From an uncultured Phycisphaerales bacterium (GTDB taxonomy: Bacteria > Planctomycetota > Phycisphaerae > Phycisphaerales > UBA1924): a stretch of 63,448 nucleotides of DNA. A model generated the notes under the pieces. It did no database searches, was not told where the DNA came from, and saw only the letters and a list, made by a program, of their open reading frames with translations. The stretch is from positions 1 to 63,448 of the forward strand of contig CALMPG010000076.1 of assembly GCA_937871915.1 (NCBI GenBank), read 5' to 3'. Below, one piece after another: positions 34,086-42,847 of the stretch (positions are counted from its first letter, which is position 1; the number at the start of each line of letters is the position of its first letter). The translations under genes were made by a program, and so were the position numbers.

Positions 34086-34892
34086 TCACTCCCCGTCCAC
34101 GCCCATCACCGGCTGCCGCCCCGTCGGCGCCGCCCGCCCGTTGCGCGCCGGAGGCACATCGTCGAACTCATCCCCGCGGAAGAGCCCGCCGAGGTAGACC
34201 CGCTTGACCATGTCGTCGTTGATCAACTCGCGCGGCGTCCCCTCCGCGAACTTCTTTCCCTCGTCGATGATGTACGCCCGGTCGCAGACCCGAAGCGTCT
34301 GCTGCACGTTGTGATCCGTGATCAGGCAGGCGATCCCCTGCCGGCACAGGGCCCGGATCTCGCGCTGCAGGTCCTCCACCGCGATCGGGTCCACGCCGCT
34401 GAAGGGCTCGTCGAGCAGGATCAGTTTCGGCTCGGTCACCAGGGCCCGGGCGATCTCGAGTTTGCGGCGCTCGCCGCCCGAGCAGGTCCGGGCCTGCTGC
34501 TTGGCCTTGTGGGTGAGGTGGAACTGCTCGAGGAGTTCCGCCGCGCGGGCGGTGCGCTCGGCCCGCGAGATCGGCAGCGTCTCGAGGATGGCCAGCAGGT
34601 TCTGCTCGCAGGTCATCCGCGTGAAGACGCTCGGCTCCTGCGACAGGTAGCCCATGCCCAGGCGGGCCCGCTGGTACATCGGCAGGCCCGACACATCCCG
34701 CTGGTTGAAGATCACCTTCCCCGCATCCGCCTCGATCATCCCGATCGTCATGCGAAACGAGGTCGTCTTCCCGGCCCCGTTCCGCCCGAGCAGCCCCACG
34801 ATCTCCGACTCGTCCACATGGAACGAGACCCCGCTGACCACGGTGCGGCCGGCGAAGGACTTCTGGAGATTCTGGGCCTGGAGGAGGTGCAC
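34086..34892 (-). CDS. lptB: LPS export ABC transporter ATPase LptB
   Basis: 268 aa cytoplasmic ATPase that powers LptF/LptG extraction of lipopolysaccharide. Walker A GRNGAGKT (37-44), Q-loop in YLSQEPSVFTRMT, ABC signature CSGGERRKLEIARAL, Walker B LILLDEPFSGVDP and switch His in LITDHNVQ are all intact. The tail VKRVYLGGLFRGDEF is typical of LptB (VKRVYLG). About 25 extra C-terminal residues follow. The partner permeases are probably the two LptF/G-like proteins at 10.9 and 14.9 kb; no lptA/lptC is adjacent. Confidence 0.92.
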   Translation of the reverse strand: MHLLQAQNLQKSFAGRTVVSGVSFHVDESEIVGLLGRNGAGKTTSFRMTIGMIEADAGKVIFNQRDVSGLPMYQRARLGMGYLSQEPSVFTRMTCEQNLLAILETLPISRAERTARAAELLEQFHLTHKAKQQARTCSGGERRKLEIARALVTEPKLILLDEPFSGVDPIAVEDLQREIRALCRQGIACLITDHNVQQTLRVCDRAYIIDEGKKFAEGTPRELINDDMVKRVYLGGLFRGDEFDDVPPARNGRAAPTGRQPVMGVDGE

Positions 34893-34945
34893 GGGGAGTA
34901 GTTTAGTCCTCCGATCCCGCCGGGAATCGGGTAGACTGCCAACGC

Positions 34946-35230
34946 ATGGGGCAGCTCTTCGATCAGATTGTCGCGGCCGCCGCGGCCGATCGCGTCGGGT
35001 TCAGCGACCATGCCGACGAGATGCTCCGTGAACGCAAGGTCGAGGCATGGCAGGCAACGTATGGCCTCGCCCACGGGCGGCTCATTCTGGAGCGGCCCGC
35101 GGACAAGCCCAATCCCGTCGCCGAAGTGGAACAATCGCTCGCGGACGGGACCCCGGTCAAGGCCGTGTGGGGCTACCAGCGCTCGCGCAATGTCGCCCTC
35201 CTGATTACCCTACACTTCTTCGACAGGTGA
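34946..35230 (+). CDS. DUF4258-like small protein, possible toxin
   Basis: 94 aa. The pattern FSDHADEMLRERKVE, GLAHGRLILERPADKPNP, GTPVKAVWGY, VALLITLHFFDR matches the DUF4258 layout, a small RelE-like fold often found in toxin-antitoxin pairs. The next gene begins 5 bp downstream on the same strand, which fits such a pair. The usual partner of DUF4258 proteins is a CxxC zinc-finger antitoxin, but the neighbour here lacks cysteine pairs, so the toxin role is tentative. Confidence 0.6.
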   Translation: MGQLFDQIVAAAAADRVGFSDHADEMLRERKVEAWQATYGLAHGRLILERPADKPNPVAEVEQSLADGTPVKAVWGYQRSRNVALLITLHFFDR

Positions 35231-35235
35231 CCACC

Positions 35236-35469
35236 ATGCGGCTTCAAGGCAAACGAGTCAAGATCACCAAGTGGATCCACGGCGCTCGATGCGTCGTTCG
35301 CGTGGAGGTCGAGGGCGTTGTTTCGCCCGATCTGGGCGAAGGACCGTTCCTGGAGCCACACACGATCAAGTGGCTCGACGACCTCCAGCGCCTCGCGGAT
35401 TCCGGCGACGCGGACGCGCTGGCAAAGGCGTCCGGCGCAGACGATGTCTACGTCCGCCGCTCCGCCTGA
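35236..35469 (+). CDS. small protein paired with DUF4258 gene
   Basis: 77 aa, ATG 5 bp after the DUF4258-like gene. Sequence such as MRLQGKRVKITKWIHGARCV and VRVEVEGVVSPDLGEGPFLE looks like a small beta-sheet protein with a helical end (IKWLDDLQRLADSGDADALA). No known antitoxin DNA-binding motif is visible. A type A palindrome begins 8 bp after its stop. Confidence 0.55.
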   Translation: MRLQGKRVKITKWIHGARCVVRVEVEGVVSPDLGEGPFLEPHTIKWLDDLQRLADSGDADALAKASGADDVYVRRSA

Positions 35470-35476
35470 CTCCGCC

Positions 35477-35501
35477 GGGTACCCCGACACTCCGCGGCGG
35501 G
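35477..35501. repeat. type A palindrome, intergenic
   Basis: GGGTACCCCGACAC-TCC-GCGGCGGG followed by TCTTC, one base different from the common form (GCGGC for GTGGC). It lies between the stops of two convergent genes, where a terminator would be expected. Confidence 0.85.
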
Positions 35502-35546
35502 TCTTCACCAACGCACCCTTCGCATCCGCCGCGACGGGGCCGCGGC

Positions 35547-35903
35547 CTACCCCGCCCGAAGATCCATCCCACACTCCGGACAGACCGGACTCTTCAGGTT
35601 CTTGAGCGAGTACCCGCACTTCGGGCAGACGTTCTCGCCGCCCGTGCTCACGGGCACCAGCCAGCGCACCAGCGGCCTCTCCGCCAGCAGCACGATTCCC
35701 CCGATGGCAAGCTTGCTCGCGACCGGGATGAGCAGGCTGTAGATCCACGCCGCCAACCCGCCCATCATGAACCCATCCAAGTGTTCCAGCACATAGTTCA
35801 GCGAACTGACGACCACCCATATCGCCCATGCCAGCACTCCGACGCGCAGCAGGATCGTCACCAGGTGACGCCGCCGCGCGATGCTGGGCAGATCGGGGTT
35901 CAT
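35547..35903 (-). CDS. zinc-ribbon membrane protein
   Basis: 118 aa, ATG at 35903, 2 bp after the stop of the upstream P-loop gene, so probably co-transcribed. Two or three membrane helices (VTILLRVGVLAWAIWVVVSS, LAAWIYSLLIPVASKLAIGG) and a C-terminal ribbon CPKCGYSLKNLKSPVCPECG. Third member of this type in the window. Confidence 0.7.
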   Translation of the reverse strand: MNPDLPSIARRRHLVTILLRVGVLAWAIWVVVSSLNYVLEHLDGFMMGGLAAWIYSLLIPVASKLAIGGIVLLAERPLVRWLVPVSTGGENVCPKCGYSLKNLKSPVCPECGMDLRAG

Positions 35904-35905
35904 GC

Positions 35906-37063
35906 TCAGTGCCCGAAGAGGTTCTTCTCCCCCAGCATCCCCTTCTCCTCGAAGTACTTCATCGCCTCCTCCACGCTCCGGAAGATCCTCGTCGCCGTCT
36001 CGGTGATGAACGGCGACGGGTTCTTCTTGGGCTTCCACACCACGTACACCTCCTTGGTGTGCTCCCACGCGTGCTGGAGTTCCCGCTCCACGCCCGAGCT
36101 CAGCCCCGGGATGTCCTTCCCGCCCGCCCCCGGCAGTTCCGGCACGAGGCTCACGATCATGTCGCTCTGGTCGATCAACTTGAAGTCGCGCATGTAGATC
36201 TGGCCGTCGATGTCCCCCGCGATGTCCAGCACCTCGCGCACCCGCACGCGGATGGGCCTGGCGTCCGCCCCGCCGACCTTGCTCCCGCCGAAGGTGTGCG
36301 GGGCAACCTCGAGCCACTCGTCAACCTTCCCCTCCTGCGCCTTGGCCACCGCCCGGTCCAGCAGCAACTTCTCGTCCACATCGCCCGGATCGAACGTAAT
36401 AAAATGCTCCGCCAGTTGGGCCCGGAAGTCGTCGATCTCTTTGAGGATGTCCGGCATGTCCACCACGTGGCTCATCGGGAAACTCGGGTACACCTTCTTC
36501 ATCCCCGGCCGGCAGATAAGCCGGAACGCCGTCCGCGTCGTCGGCGTGTGCCGGCCCCTGCTCACGATGTAGAACTTGCTCCCCGGCACGGCCTGCGACA
36601 AAATCTCCGTCGCGAGGATCTCCTCCTCGCGCCACACCATGCAGTCCTTGAGCGTCGCGTCCAGGTCGAAGTCCTGGTGCAGCCGGTGGTGCACCACCTC
36701 GATGTTGTCCACCAGACATATGAACAGGTCCGGCTTCATCGCCGTGATCTGGTCGAAGTCGAACGCCGAGAACAGCCCGTGCCGCCACCGGAACGTGGCG
36801 TGCGTGTTCACGATGATGTTCTTCTGCCCCTCGCTGCTGGAGATCACGTCCTTGAACGCGGCCCGGCGCAGCGAGTTCAGGCGGCTGATGGGCAGGTCCA
36901 GGATCCGCCCCGGGCGCACGTCCTTGGCCTCGTTGTACATCATGTCGCCGATGTTGTACAGCGCGCACCCGCCCTGCTCGCCCGTCTGCCCCGCAAGGTC
37001 GCAGACCGCCTTGAGGTAGGGCTTCTTGTCCATCCCGATCTGGCCGGTCACGATCGCTCGCAT
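35906..37063 (-). CDS. P-loop kinase-like protein with nucleoside-deoxyribosyltransferase-like C-terminus
   Basis: 385 aa from the ATG at 37063. It starts MRAIVTGQIGMDKKPYL, an imperfect P-loop (GxxGxxKK) as in some adenylate-kinase-like proteins. The middle has NTHATFRWRHGLFSAFDFDQ and FICLVDNIEVVHHRL, typical of kinase cores. The C-terminal part (FKLIDQSDMIVSLVPE, SSGVERELQHAWEHTKEVYVVW) resembles the N-deoxyribosyltransferase layout, in which an acidic residue precedes an ExxxA helix and a strand. The fusion is my reading; no substrate can be named. Confidence 0.6.
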   Translation of the reverse strand: MRAIVTGQIGMDKKPYLKAVCDLAGQTGEQGGCALYNIGDMMYNEAKDVRPGRILDLPISRLNSLRRAAFKDVISSSEGQKNIIVNTHATFRWRHGLFSAFDFDQITAMKPDLFICLVDNIEVVHHRLHQDFDLDATLKDCMVWREEEILATEILSQAVPGSKFYIVSRGRHTPTTRTAFRLICRPGMKKVYPSFPMSHVVDMPDILKEIDDFRAQLAEHFITFDPGDVDEKLLLDRAVAKAQEGKVDEWLEVAPHTFGGSKVGGADARPIRVRVREVLDIAGDIDGQIYMRDFKLIDQSDMIVSLVPELPGAGGKDIPGLSSGVERELQHAWEHTKEVYVVWKPKKNPSPFITETATRIFRSVEEAMKYFEEKGMLGEKNLFGH

Positions 37064-37135
37064 GGCAGGCTCCAAGTCTGGCGTTCGCCAGGGGGCCAAT
37101 CGTACGCCGCGGCGGCGAATCTCCTATCATTCCAC

Positions 37136-37402
37136 ATGGCCTCCACCAACGACAAGAAGAAGACCCCCGCCGCCGCCCCATCAGCCCCCGCCGCCAAGCC
37201 GCCCACGCAGATGCAGCTCATCCTCGCCGCGCAGGCGAAGAAGAAGGCGGAAAAAGAGGCCAAGGCCAAGAGCCGCCCCGCCCCGAGCTCACGCGGCCTC
37301 GGCTCTCCGCTCTACGGCAGCCCCGGCTCCGTGGCCCACGGCAACACCCACGCCAAGGGCGGAGCCACCGGCGTCACCCGCCGCACGGCTCCCGGCGGCT
37401 GA
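37136..37402 (+). CDS. small Ala/Lys/Pro-rich basic protein
   Basis: 88 aa, ATG at 37136. Low-complexity Lys/Ala N-terminus (STNDKKKTPAAAPSAPAAKP), a short helical motif (TQMQLILAAQAKKKAEKEAK) and a Gly/Ser tail. Not recognised. It could be a nucleic-acid-associated protein, but nothing proves it. It is divergent from the P-loop gene. Confidence 0.45.
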   Translation: MASTNDKKKTPAAAPSAPAAKPPTQMQLILAAQAKKKAEKEAKAKSRPAPSSRGLGSPLYGSPGSVAHGNTHAKGGATGVTRRTAPGG

Positions 37403-37432
37403 TCCGCTCGGAGTCGCGCGAGCGCACCCCGC

Positions 37433-40400
37433 TCACGGACACCCGGCAAACCACATCGACAGGAACCCGAAGATGTCGGGCACCGTCACACGCCGATCGT
37501 CATCGACGTCCGCCGCCGGGTGGCCCGCCATCCACGCGTTGATGAAGTCGAACACGTCCTGCACCGTCACGCCGCCAACGCCGTTGAAGTCGGCGCGGCA
37601 GGCGGGCGGCCCGTTCACGGCCAGGAACGCCACGTCGAGCCCGTTGAGGCGACCGTCCATGTTCAGGTCCCCGCGGGCGATATCCCAATCCCCGCGGGCG
37701 ATCAGGTCCGCGACCGAGATGTCCGCGACGGGCCCATCCCCGGCCAGCGGCGCGCACGCGTCCGGCTCGCCGGCGGCCAGGAAGTTGCTCTGGATGAACG
37801 TGAAGTCCTCCGCGCCGATCGATCCGTTGCCGCTGAAGTCGGCGTGCAGCGCCGGCGTCGCGCACGCCGTGTCGGCGCCCGGGCTCTGGCCCAGCCTGCC
37901 GATGTAGCCGCCGAAGTCGAGGATGTCGATGAAGCCGTCGTCGTTGATGTTGCCGCCCCGCAGCGCGGCGCCGCTCGCCGAGGTGAATGTCGCGACGAGG
38001 TTGCCCGGGTCCGTGCCGTCGAACACCGGCATCGACGTGCCGACGCGCCGGAGCGTGTGCAGCCGATCCCGCGCCCCCATCGCCGTGTACGTGCCGCAGG
38101 GCACCGCGCCGAACGTCGCCGAGCCGACCCCGCCCGAGAACGCCACCGCCATATCGACCGAGTACGCGGGGCTCGCGCACGACGCGCCGGTGTAGAAATC
38201 GAACGTGATGCAGCGAACGAACGCCCCGGGGCTCACCGACTCGAGCTCGACGGTCGCGCTGGCCGAGACGCACGCCGTGCACACCGCCGAGCCCGGCGGC
38301 GAGAACGACCCGGACGGGCACGCCGTGCACGCGGACGATCCGACGCTCGAAGCGCTCGTGTTGGCCGGGCAGAGCGTGCACGCCGCCGAGCCCGCCGCGC
38401 CGGCGAACGATCCCGCCGGGCACGGCGTCGCGCCCGCCGATCCCGACGGGCAGTAGTACCCCGCCGGGCACACAAGCGCCTCGACCGGCGTCGGGCAGTA
38501 GCTCCCCGACGGGCACGGCGGGCACGTCGCGTTCCCCGTTCCCGGCGCGTACGTGCCCGCCCCGCACGGTGTCGGCGACTCCGAGGCCGGCGGGCAGTAG
38601 TGCCCCGGCGGGCACGGCGTTCCCGCCGCCGATGCCGACGGGCAGTAGTACCCCGCCGGGCAGGCGATCGCCTCCACCGGCGTCGGGCAATAGCTCCCCG
38701 CCGGGCACGGCGCTGGCTCGCTCGACCCCGCCGCGCAATACGACCCCGCCCCGCACGCGGCCGGGCTCCCCGACGCGACCGGGCAGTAGTTCCCCGCCGG
38801 ACACACCAGGCACGCCGCCGATGATGCCCCGCCCGTGCTCGGGTTGTACGTCCCCGCGGCGCACGGCGTCGCCGCGGACGATCCCGACGGGCAGTAGTTT
38901 CCCGCCGGACACACCACCTGGCTCGTCGGCGCCGGGCAGTAGAACCCCGCCGCACAGAGCGGCGGCTCCGTCGCGCCCGTGGCAACGCAGTACATTCCCG
39001 GCCCGCACGGCGTCGGACTCTCCGACGACGCCGGGCAGTAGTACCCCGCGGGGCACAGCGTCTGCTGCACCGGGTTGGGGCAGAAGTACCCGGCAGGGCA
39101 CGATCCCGGCGACGCCGACCCAGCCGGGCAATACGTTCCCGCCCCGCACGGCGTCGGGCTCGCCGACGATCCGGGGCAGTACGACCCCGCGGGGCACAGC
39201 GTCTGCTGCGTCGGATCGGGGCAGTAGTACCCCGGCGCGCACGGCGTCGGCGCTGTCAATCCCGTCCCCGGGCAGTACGTTCCCGCCCCGCACGGCGTCG
39301 GGCTCGCCGACGATGCCGGGCAGTAGTATCCCGACGGACACGTGTTCTGCTGCGCCGGCGTCGGACAGTAACTCCCCGCGGCGCATGGCGCTGCCGCCAC
39401 CGATCCCGCCGGGCAATACGTTCCCGCCCCGCACGGCGTCGGGCTCGCCGACGATCCGGGGCAGTACGACCCCGCGGGACACAGCGTCTGCTGCGTCGGA
39501 TCGGGGCAGTAGTACCCCGGCGGGCACGGCGGGGGCGCCGTCAATCCCGTCGCCGCACAGTACGACCCCGCGCCGCACTGGATCGGGCTCGCCGACGATG
39601 CCGGGCAGTAGTACCCCGCCGGGCACGTTGTCTGCTGCGCCGGCGTCGGGCAGTAGCTCCCCGCCGCGCACGGCGTCTGCGCCGCCGATCCCGCCGGGCA
39701 GTACGTTCCCGCCGGGCACGGCAGGCACGCGCCCGCCGATGCCGAGCCCGCGCTCGCGTTGTACGTCCCCGCCGAGCAGGCCGTCGGGCCTCCCGCGCCC
39801 GCCGGACAATAGTTCCCCGCCGGACACACCAGACACGCCGCCGATGATGCCCCGCCCGTGCTCGGGTTGTACGTCCCCGCCCCGCAGGGCGTCGGCGAGG
39901 ATGACCCCGCCGGGCAGTAGTTGCCCGAAGGGCACGCCGTCGCCTGGGTCGGCGTCGGGCAGAAACTCCCCGCCGGACAGGGCGTCTCCGTCACCGCTCC
40001 CGTTCCCGGGCAATAGGAGCCCAATCCACACGGCGTCGGGCTCTGCGACGACGCGGGGCAGTAGTACCCGGGTGGACAGAAGGTCTGCTGTGCCGGCGTC
40101 GGGCAGTAGTATCCCGCCGCGCACGGCGTCGGCGCCGCCGACCCCGCCGGGCAATACGTCCCCACGCCGCACGGCGTCGGGCCCCCCGACGCGCCCGGGC
40201 AGTAGCTTCCGGGCGGGCAGAGCACCTGCTGCGTCGGATCGGGGCAGTAGTACCCCGGAGCGCACGGCGTCGGCGCCGCCAATCCCGTCTGCGGGCAATA
40301 CGTTCCCGGCCCGCACGGCGTCGGGCTTGCCGACGCCATCGGGCAGTAGTATCCGGGCGGGCAGGATGTGGGATTCGCCGCCCCGGTGGGGCAATACGAG

Positions 40401-40582
40401 CCGCCCGGGCAGGGCGAGCAGGTCGTGTTTCCCGTTCCCGGCGCGAAGGTCCCCGCCACGCACGGCGTGCACGGCGCCAGGCCGGTGGTGCTCCACGTTC
40501 CGGGCCCGCATTGTCCGAGCGCCGCCCGCGCCAGCCCCAGCGAAACCACCACCATGAGCCCGTTGAGCACGCTGCGATTCAT
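37433..40582 (-). CDS. giant ephrin-receptor-like Cys repeat protein with dockerin-like tail
   Basis: 1049 aa exported protein; ATG at 40582 with GGAG upstream and a signal peptide (NGLMVVVSLGLARAALG). Residues of about 22-740 are tens of short repeats of the type CPAGYYCPxxxxxxPCGAGTYC, matching the GCC2/GCC3 or ephrin-receptor-like cysteine module. They carry two conserved Cys per 10-16 aa and abundant Tyr, which suggests a disulphide-linked rod. An all-beta region follows (SASATVELESVSPGAFVRCI), then an EF-hand-like region and the dockerin-like end VQDVFDFINAWMAG and VPDIFGFLSMWFAGCP. It is the first of seven surface-type genes in a row, interrupted only by fdxA. Function unknown; an adhesin or sheath component is plausible. 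Confidence 0.8.
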   Translation of the reverse strand: MNRSVLNGLMVVVSLGLARAALGQCGPGTWSTTGLAPCTPCVAGTFAPGTGNTTCSPCPGGSYCPTGAANPTSCPPGYYCPMASASPTPCGPGTYCPQTGLAAPTPCAPGYYCPDPTQQVLCPPGSYCPGASGGPTPCGVGTYCPAGSAAPTPCAAGYYCPTPAQQTFCPPGYYCPASSQSPTPCGLGSYCPGTGAVTETPCPAGSFCPTPTQATACPSGNYCPAGSSSPTPCGAGTYNPSTGGASSAACLVCPAGNYCPAGAGGPTACSAGTYNASAGSASAGACLPCPAGTYCPAGSAAQTPCAAGSYCPTPAQQTTCPAGYYCPASSASPIQCGAGSYCAATGLTAPPPCPPGYYCPDPTQQTLCPAGSYCPGSSASPTPCGAGTYCPAGSVAAAPCAAGSYCPTPAQQNTCPSGYYCPASSASPTPCGAGTYCPGTGLTAPTPCAPGYYCPDPTQQTLCPAGSYCPGSSASPTPCGAGTYCPAGSASPGSCPAGYFCPNPVQQTLCPAGYYCPASSESPTPCGPGMYCVATGATEPPLCAAGFYCPAPTSQVVCPAGNYCPSGSSAATPCAAGTYNPSTGGASSAACLVCPAGNYCPVASGSPAACGAGSYCAAGSSEPAPCPAGSYCPTPVEAIACPAGYYCPSASAAGTPCPPGHYCPPASESPTPCGAGTYAPGTGNATCPPCPSGSYCPTPVEALVCPAGYYCPSGSAGATPCPAGSFAGAAGSAACTLCPANTSASSVGSSACTACPSGSFSPPGSAVCTACVSASATVELESVSPGAFVRCITFDFYTGASCASPAYSVDMAVAFSGGVGSATFGAVPCGTYTAMGARDRLHTLRRVGTSMPVFDGTDPGNLVATFTSASGAALRGGNINDDGFIDILDFGGYIGRLGQSPGADTACATPALHADFSGNGSIGAEDFTFIQSNFLAAGEPDACAPLAGDGPVADISVADLIARGDWDIARGDLNMDGRLNGLDVAFLAVNGPPACRADFNGVGGVTVQDVFDFINAWMAGHPAADVDDDRRVTVPDIFGFLSMWFAGCP

Positions 40583-40704
40583 GGAAAATCTCCATGCCGG
40601 CCGGGGGAACCCCCATACAGCAGACCACGAACGGCCGTGAATTGCAACAGCGACGCCGAAAATCGGACCAAATCGCCCCCCTCGCCCCGCCCCACCCCCG
40701 CTTT

Positions 40705-41373
40705 TCAGCACCCCGCGGCCCAGTGATCGAGATACGTCAGCACATCCCCGACGGCCTCGACCCCGTCCCCATTGGCGTCGGCCGATAGATCGCCCGCGAA
40801 CCACGCATCGACGAACCCGAATATGTCCGCCGGTTCGAGCGCTCCGTTGCCGTCGAAGTCCGCCGGGCAGGTGATCGTGACCTTCGCGGCGCTCGAGCCG
40901 ACGAATCCGCACGGGTTCATGCACACCGCGTCGTACTCCCCCGCCGCGCCCATCGACGCCGGATCGATGAACAGCGTCCCCGTCTGCGCCCCAAGCCACG
41001 GCCCCCCGTCCATCACCGTCACGCCGTTGCGCCGCCAGTAGTACGTCGGCGCGCCAACTCCCGCCGGGCTCACCGCCACCGCCGTGAGCACGATCTGCTC
41101 GCGCGAGCGAGCCGCCACGTCCGCCGGCTGCTGCTTGACCATGGGCAGCCCCTCGGGCACGCACGCGCGGCAGAAGCTCGACCCCGGCGCCGCGAAGGTC
41201 GTCCGCGGACACGGGATGCAGAACGTCCCGCCCGGCGTGGGGCTGAACGTCCCCTCCGGGCAGACCGAACACGGAGCCACCCCCGAGGCGCTGATCGTCC
41301 CCGGGGCGCACGTCTGCCCCGTCGATGGGCCCGACAGTCCCAGGGCCAGGAGCACGCACGCCGCCCGTCTCAC
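40705..41373 (-). CDS. secreted Cys-rich protein with Ig-like domain and dockerin-like tail
   Basis: 222 aa, GTG at 41373 overlapping the stop of the upstream gene (GTGA). Signal peptide RRAACVLLALGLSGPSTG. One or two ephrin-like Cys units (CAPGTISASGVAPCSVCPEG), like the repeats of the next protein, then an Ig-like beta domain (VVAR-type loop AVAVSPAGVGAPTYYWRRNG). The C-terminal dockerin-like repeats (PADIFGFVDAWFAG) end in HWAAGC. It may be a short relative of the 1049-aa neighbour. Confidence 0.75.
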   Translation of the reverse strand: MRRAACVLLALGLSGPSTGQTCAPGTISASGVAPCSVCPEGTFSPTPGGTFCIPCPRTTFAAPGSSFCRACVPEGLPMVKQQPADVAARSREQIVLTAVAVSPAGVGAPTYYWRRNGVTVMDGGPWLGAQTGTLFIDPASMGAAGEYDAVCMNPCGFVGSSAAKVTITCPADFDGNGALEPADIFGFVDAWFAGDLSADANGDGVEAVGDVLTYLDHWAAGC

Positions 41374-42788
41374 GGACACCCCGCCAGCCACGCCTCCAGG
41401 TACGCGAAGATGTCCACCACCTCCAGCACGCCGTTGCGGTTGAAGTCCGCGAACATGCTCCCCGACATCCACGCGTTCACGAACGTGTACAACCCCAGAA
41501 TCCCCGGCAGACAGGCGGGCGTCGCGTCGCCGGGCGGCAACTGCGCACACTCGTCGAATACGAACCCGGCGCCGCGCCCCTGAAACCCCAGTGCGCCCGC
41601 CGCGATCAGGTCCGGCGTCATCGCGACCGACCACCCGATCCTCGCTCCCGCCGCGTCGGACCGCGCCAGCGTCGCCCGATGCGTCCACGCCGTCCCCGAC
41701 CGGGAATACAGGTGCAGTGCGCCCGACATCAGCCCCGTGTAGCTCTGGTTCGGCGCGCCCACGAGCAGCCAGTCGGGCTTCATCGCCAGCGCCCCGCCGA
41801 ACCCGTCGGTCGTCGTCCCATCGGCGAGCATCAGCGTTTGCTCGAGCGTCCATTGATCCGGCTGCCCCGCCATCGCCACCCGCCGGTACACTCGTACCTC
41901 CGCGGGCGGCTGGCCCGCGATATCCGGGGTGTTCGGATCGTGCCCAACGCTGTACGCCAGCGTGTCCCCTTTCACTGCGAGGTCGATGCCGAATGTCACG
42001 CCGTCGCGGTACCCCGCCGGGTCCTCCCAGCTCTGCGCAAGCGTCCACACCCCATCGATGTTCTGGAACACCTCCACCCGCGGGCGCGGCGGGTTTCCGC
42101 CGCTGGCGCTCGGCGATCCAACCACGAGAATGTCCCCGTCCACCGCCACGCGCGATCCGAAGGTGTCGCCCACGGGCCCCGCCGGATTCAGGACCGACCC
42201 CGCGGGAACAAATCGCAGCGGAGCGCCGGCGTCCCGAGTGTACAACTCCACCCGACTGACAAACCCGTGGACCCACGACACCGTGTTGGTCACCGCGAGC
42301 GTCGTCCCGTCGAAGTCCATTCCCGACTGGTAGTTCTGCCCGCGATTGGCCGTGTACCGCGGCGTGAGCGCCCCCAATCGCACCCAGTTCGCCGTCCCGT
42401 GCGCCGGCGGCTGATTCTCGTACACGAACAATCCCTGCCCGCCCGCCATGTACGGGGCGCGGCCCACCAGCAGCGAGTTCCTCATCCGCAGGTTGAGCCC
42501 CGCCTGCGTGTCCCCCGACAGGCTCGCCTCACGCGCCCACGTCCCACCGCTGGTCCTGCGGTAGATGTACACCCACCCCTGCGGCGACAACGCCGACGAC
42601 GCGTAGTACGGATCGCCCACGGCCACGCGCTCGCCGTCGATCGCGATCGACCATCCCGCCGAATCCTGGATGTACAGCGGCCCCCCGGCCACGAGCGCCA
42701 CAGGCGGGATGTACGCCGTGCAGTCCGGCTGCGCTATCGCCGCGCCCGTACACACCACACCCGCCAAAGACGCGATCACCGTGCGCAT
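41370..42788 (-). CDS. secreted FG-GAP beta-propeller protein with dockerin-like tail
   Basis: 472 aa, ATG with GAGG upstream, signal peptide VIASLAGVVCTGAAIA. Repeats of about 60 aa carry the integrin-alpha/FG-GAP pattern: GWSIAIDGERVAVGDPYY, GSRVAVDGDILVVGSP, GGALAMKPDWLLVGAPN, GWSVAMTPDLIAAGA, probably a seven-bladed propeller. It ends in a dockerin-like pair (TFVNAWMSG, VVDIFAYLEAWLAGCP). It is translationally coupled to the following 222-aa gene. Confidence 0.82.
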   Translation of the reverse strand: MRTVIASLAGVVCTGAAIAQPDCTAYIPPVALVAGGPLYIQDSAGWSIAIDGERVAVGDPYYASSALSPQGWVYIYRRTSGGTWAREASLSGDTQAGLNLRMRNSLLVGRAPYMAGGQGLFVYENQPPAHGTANWVRLGALTPRYTANRGQNYQSGMDFDGTTLAVTNTVSWVHGFVSRVELYTRDAGAPLRFVPAGSVLNPAGPVGDTFGSRVAVDGDILVVGSPSASGGNPPRPRVEVFQNIDGVWTLAQSWEDPAGYRDGVTFGIDLAVKGDTLAYSVGHDPNTPDIAGQPPAEVRVYRRVAMAGQPDQWTLEQTLMLADGTTTDGFGGALAMKPDWLLVGAPNQSYTGLMSGALHLYSRSGTAWTHRATLARSDAAGARIGWSVAMTPDLIAAGALGFQGRGAGFVFDECAQLPPGDATPACLPGILGLYTFVNAWMSGSMFADFNRNGVLEVVDIFAYLEAWLAGCP

Positions 42789-42847
42789 GGGAAGTCCTCA
42801 CAAGGCCGCCCGGATCTTATGCTCGCGCCCCCGATCGCCTCGGGACC

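Noticed and set aside
35477..35501. Type A palindromes as ordinary transcription terminators
   Set aside because: This copy lies between convergent stops, but none has a U-run and many lie inside coding sequence, so termination is not the general role.
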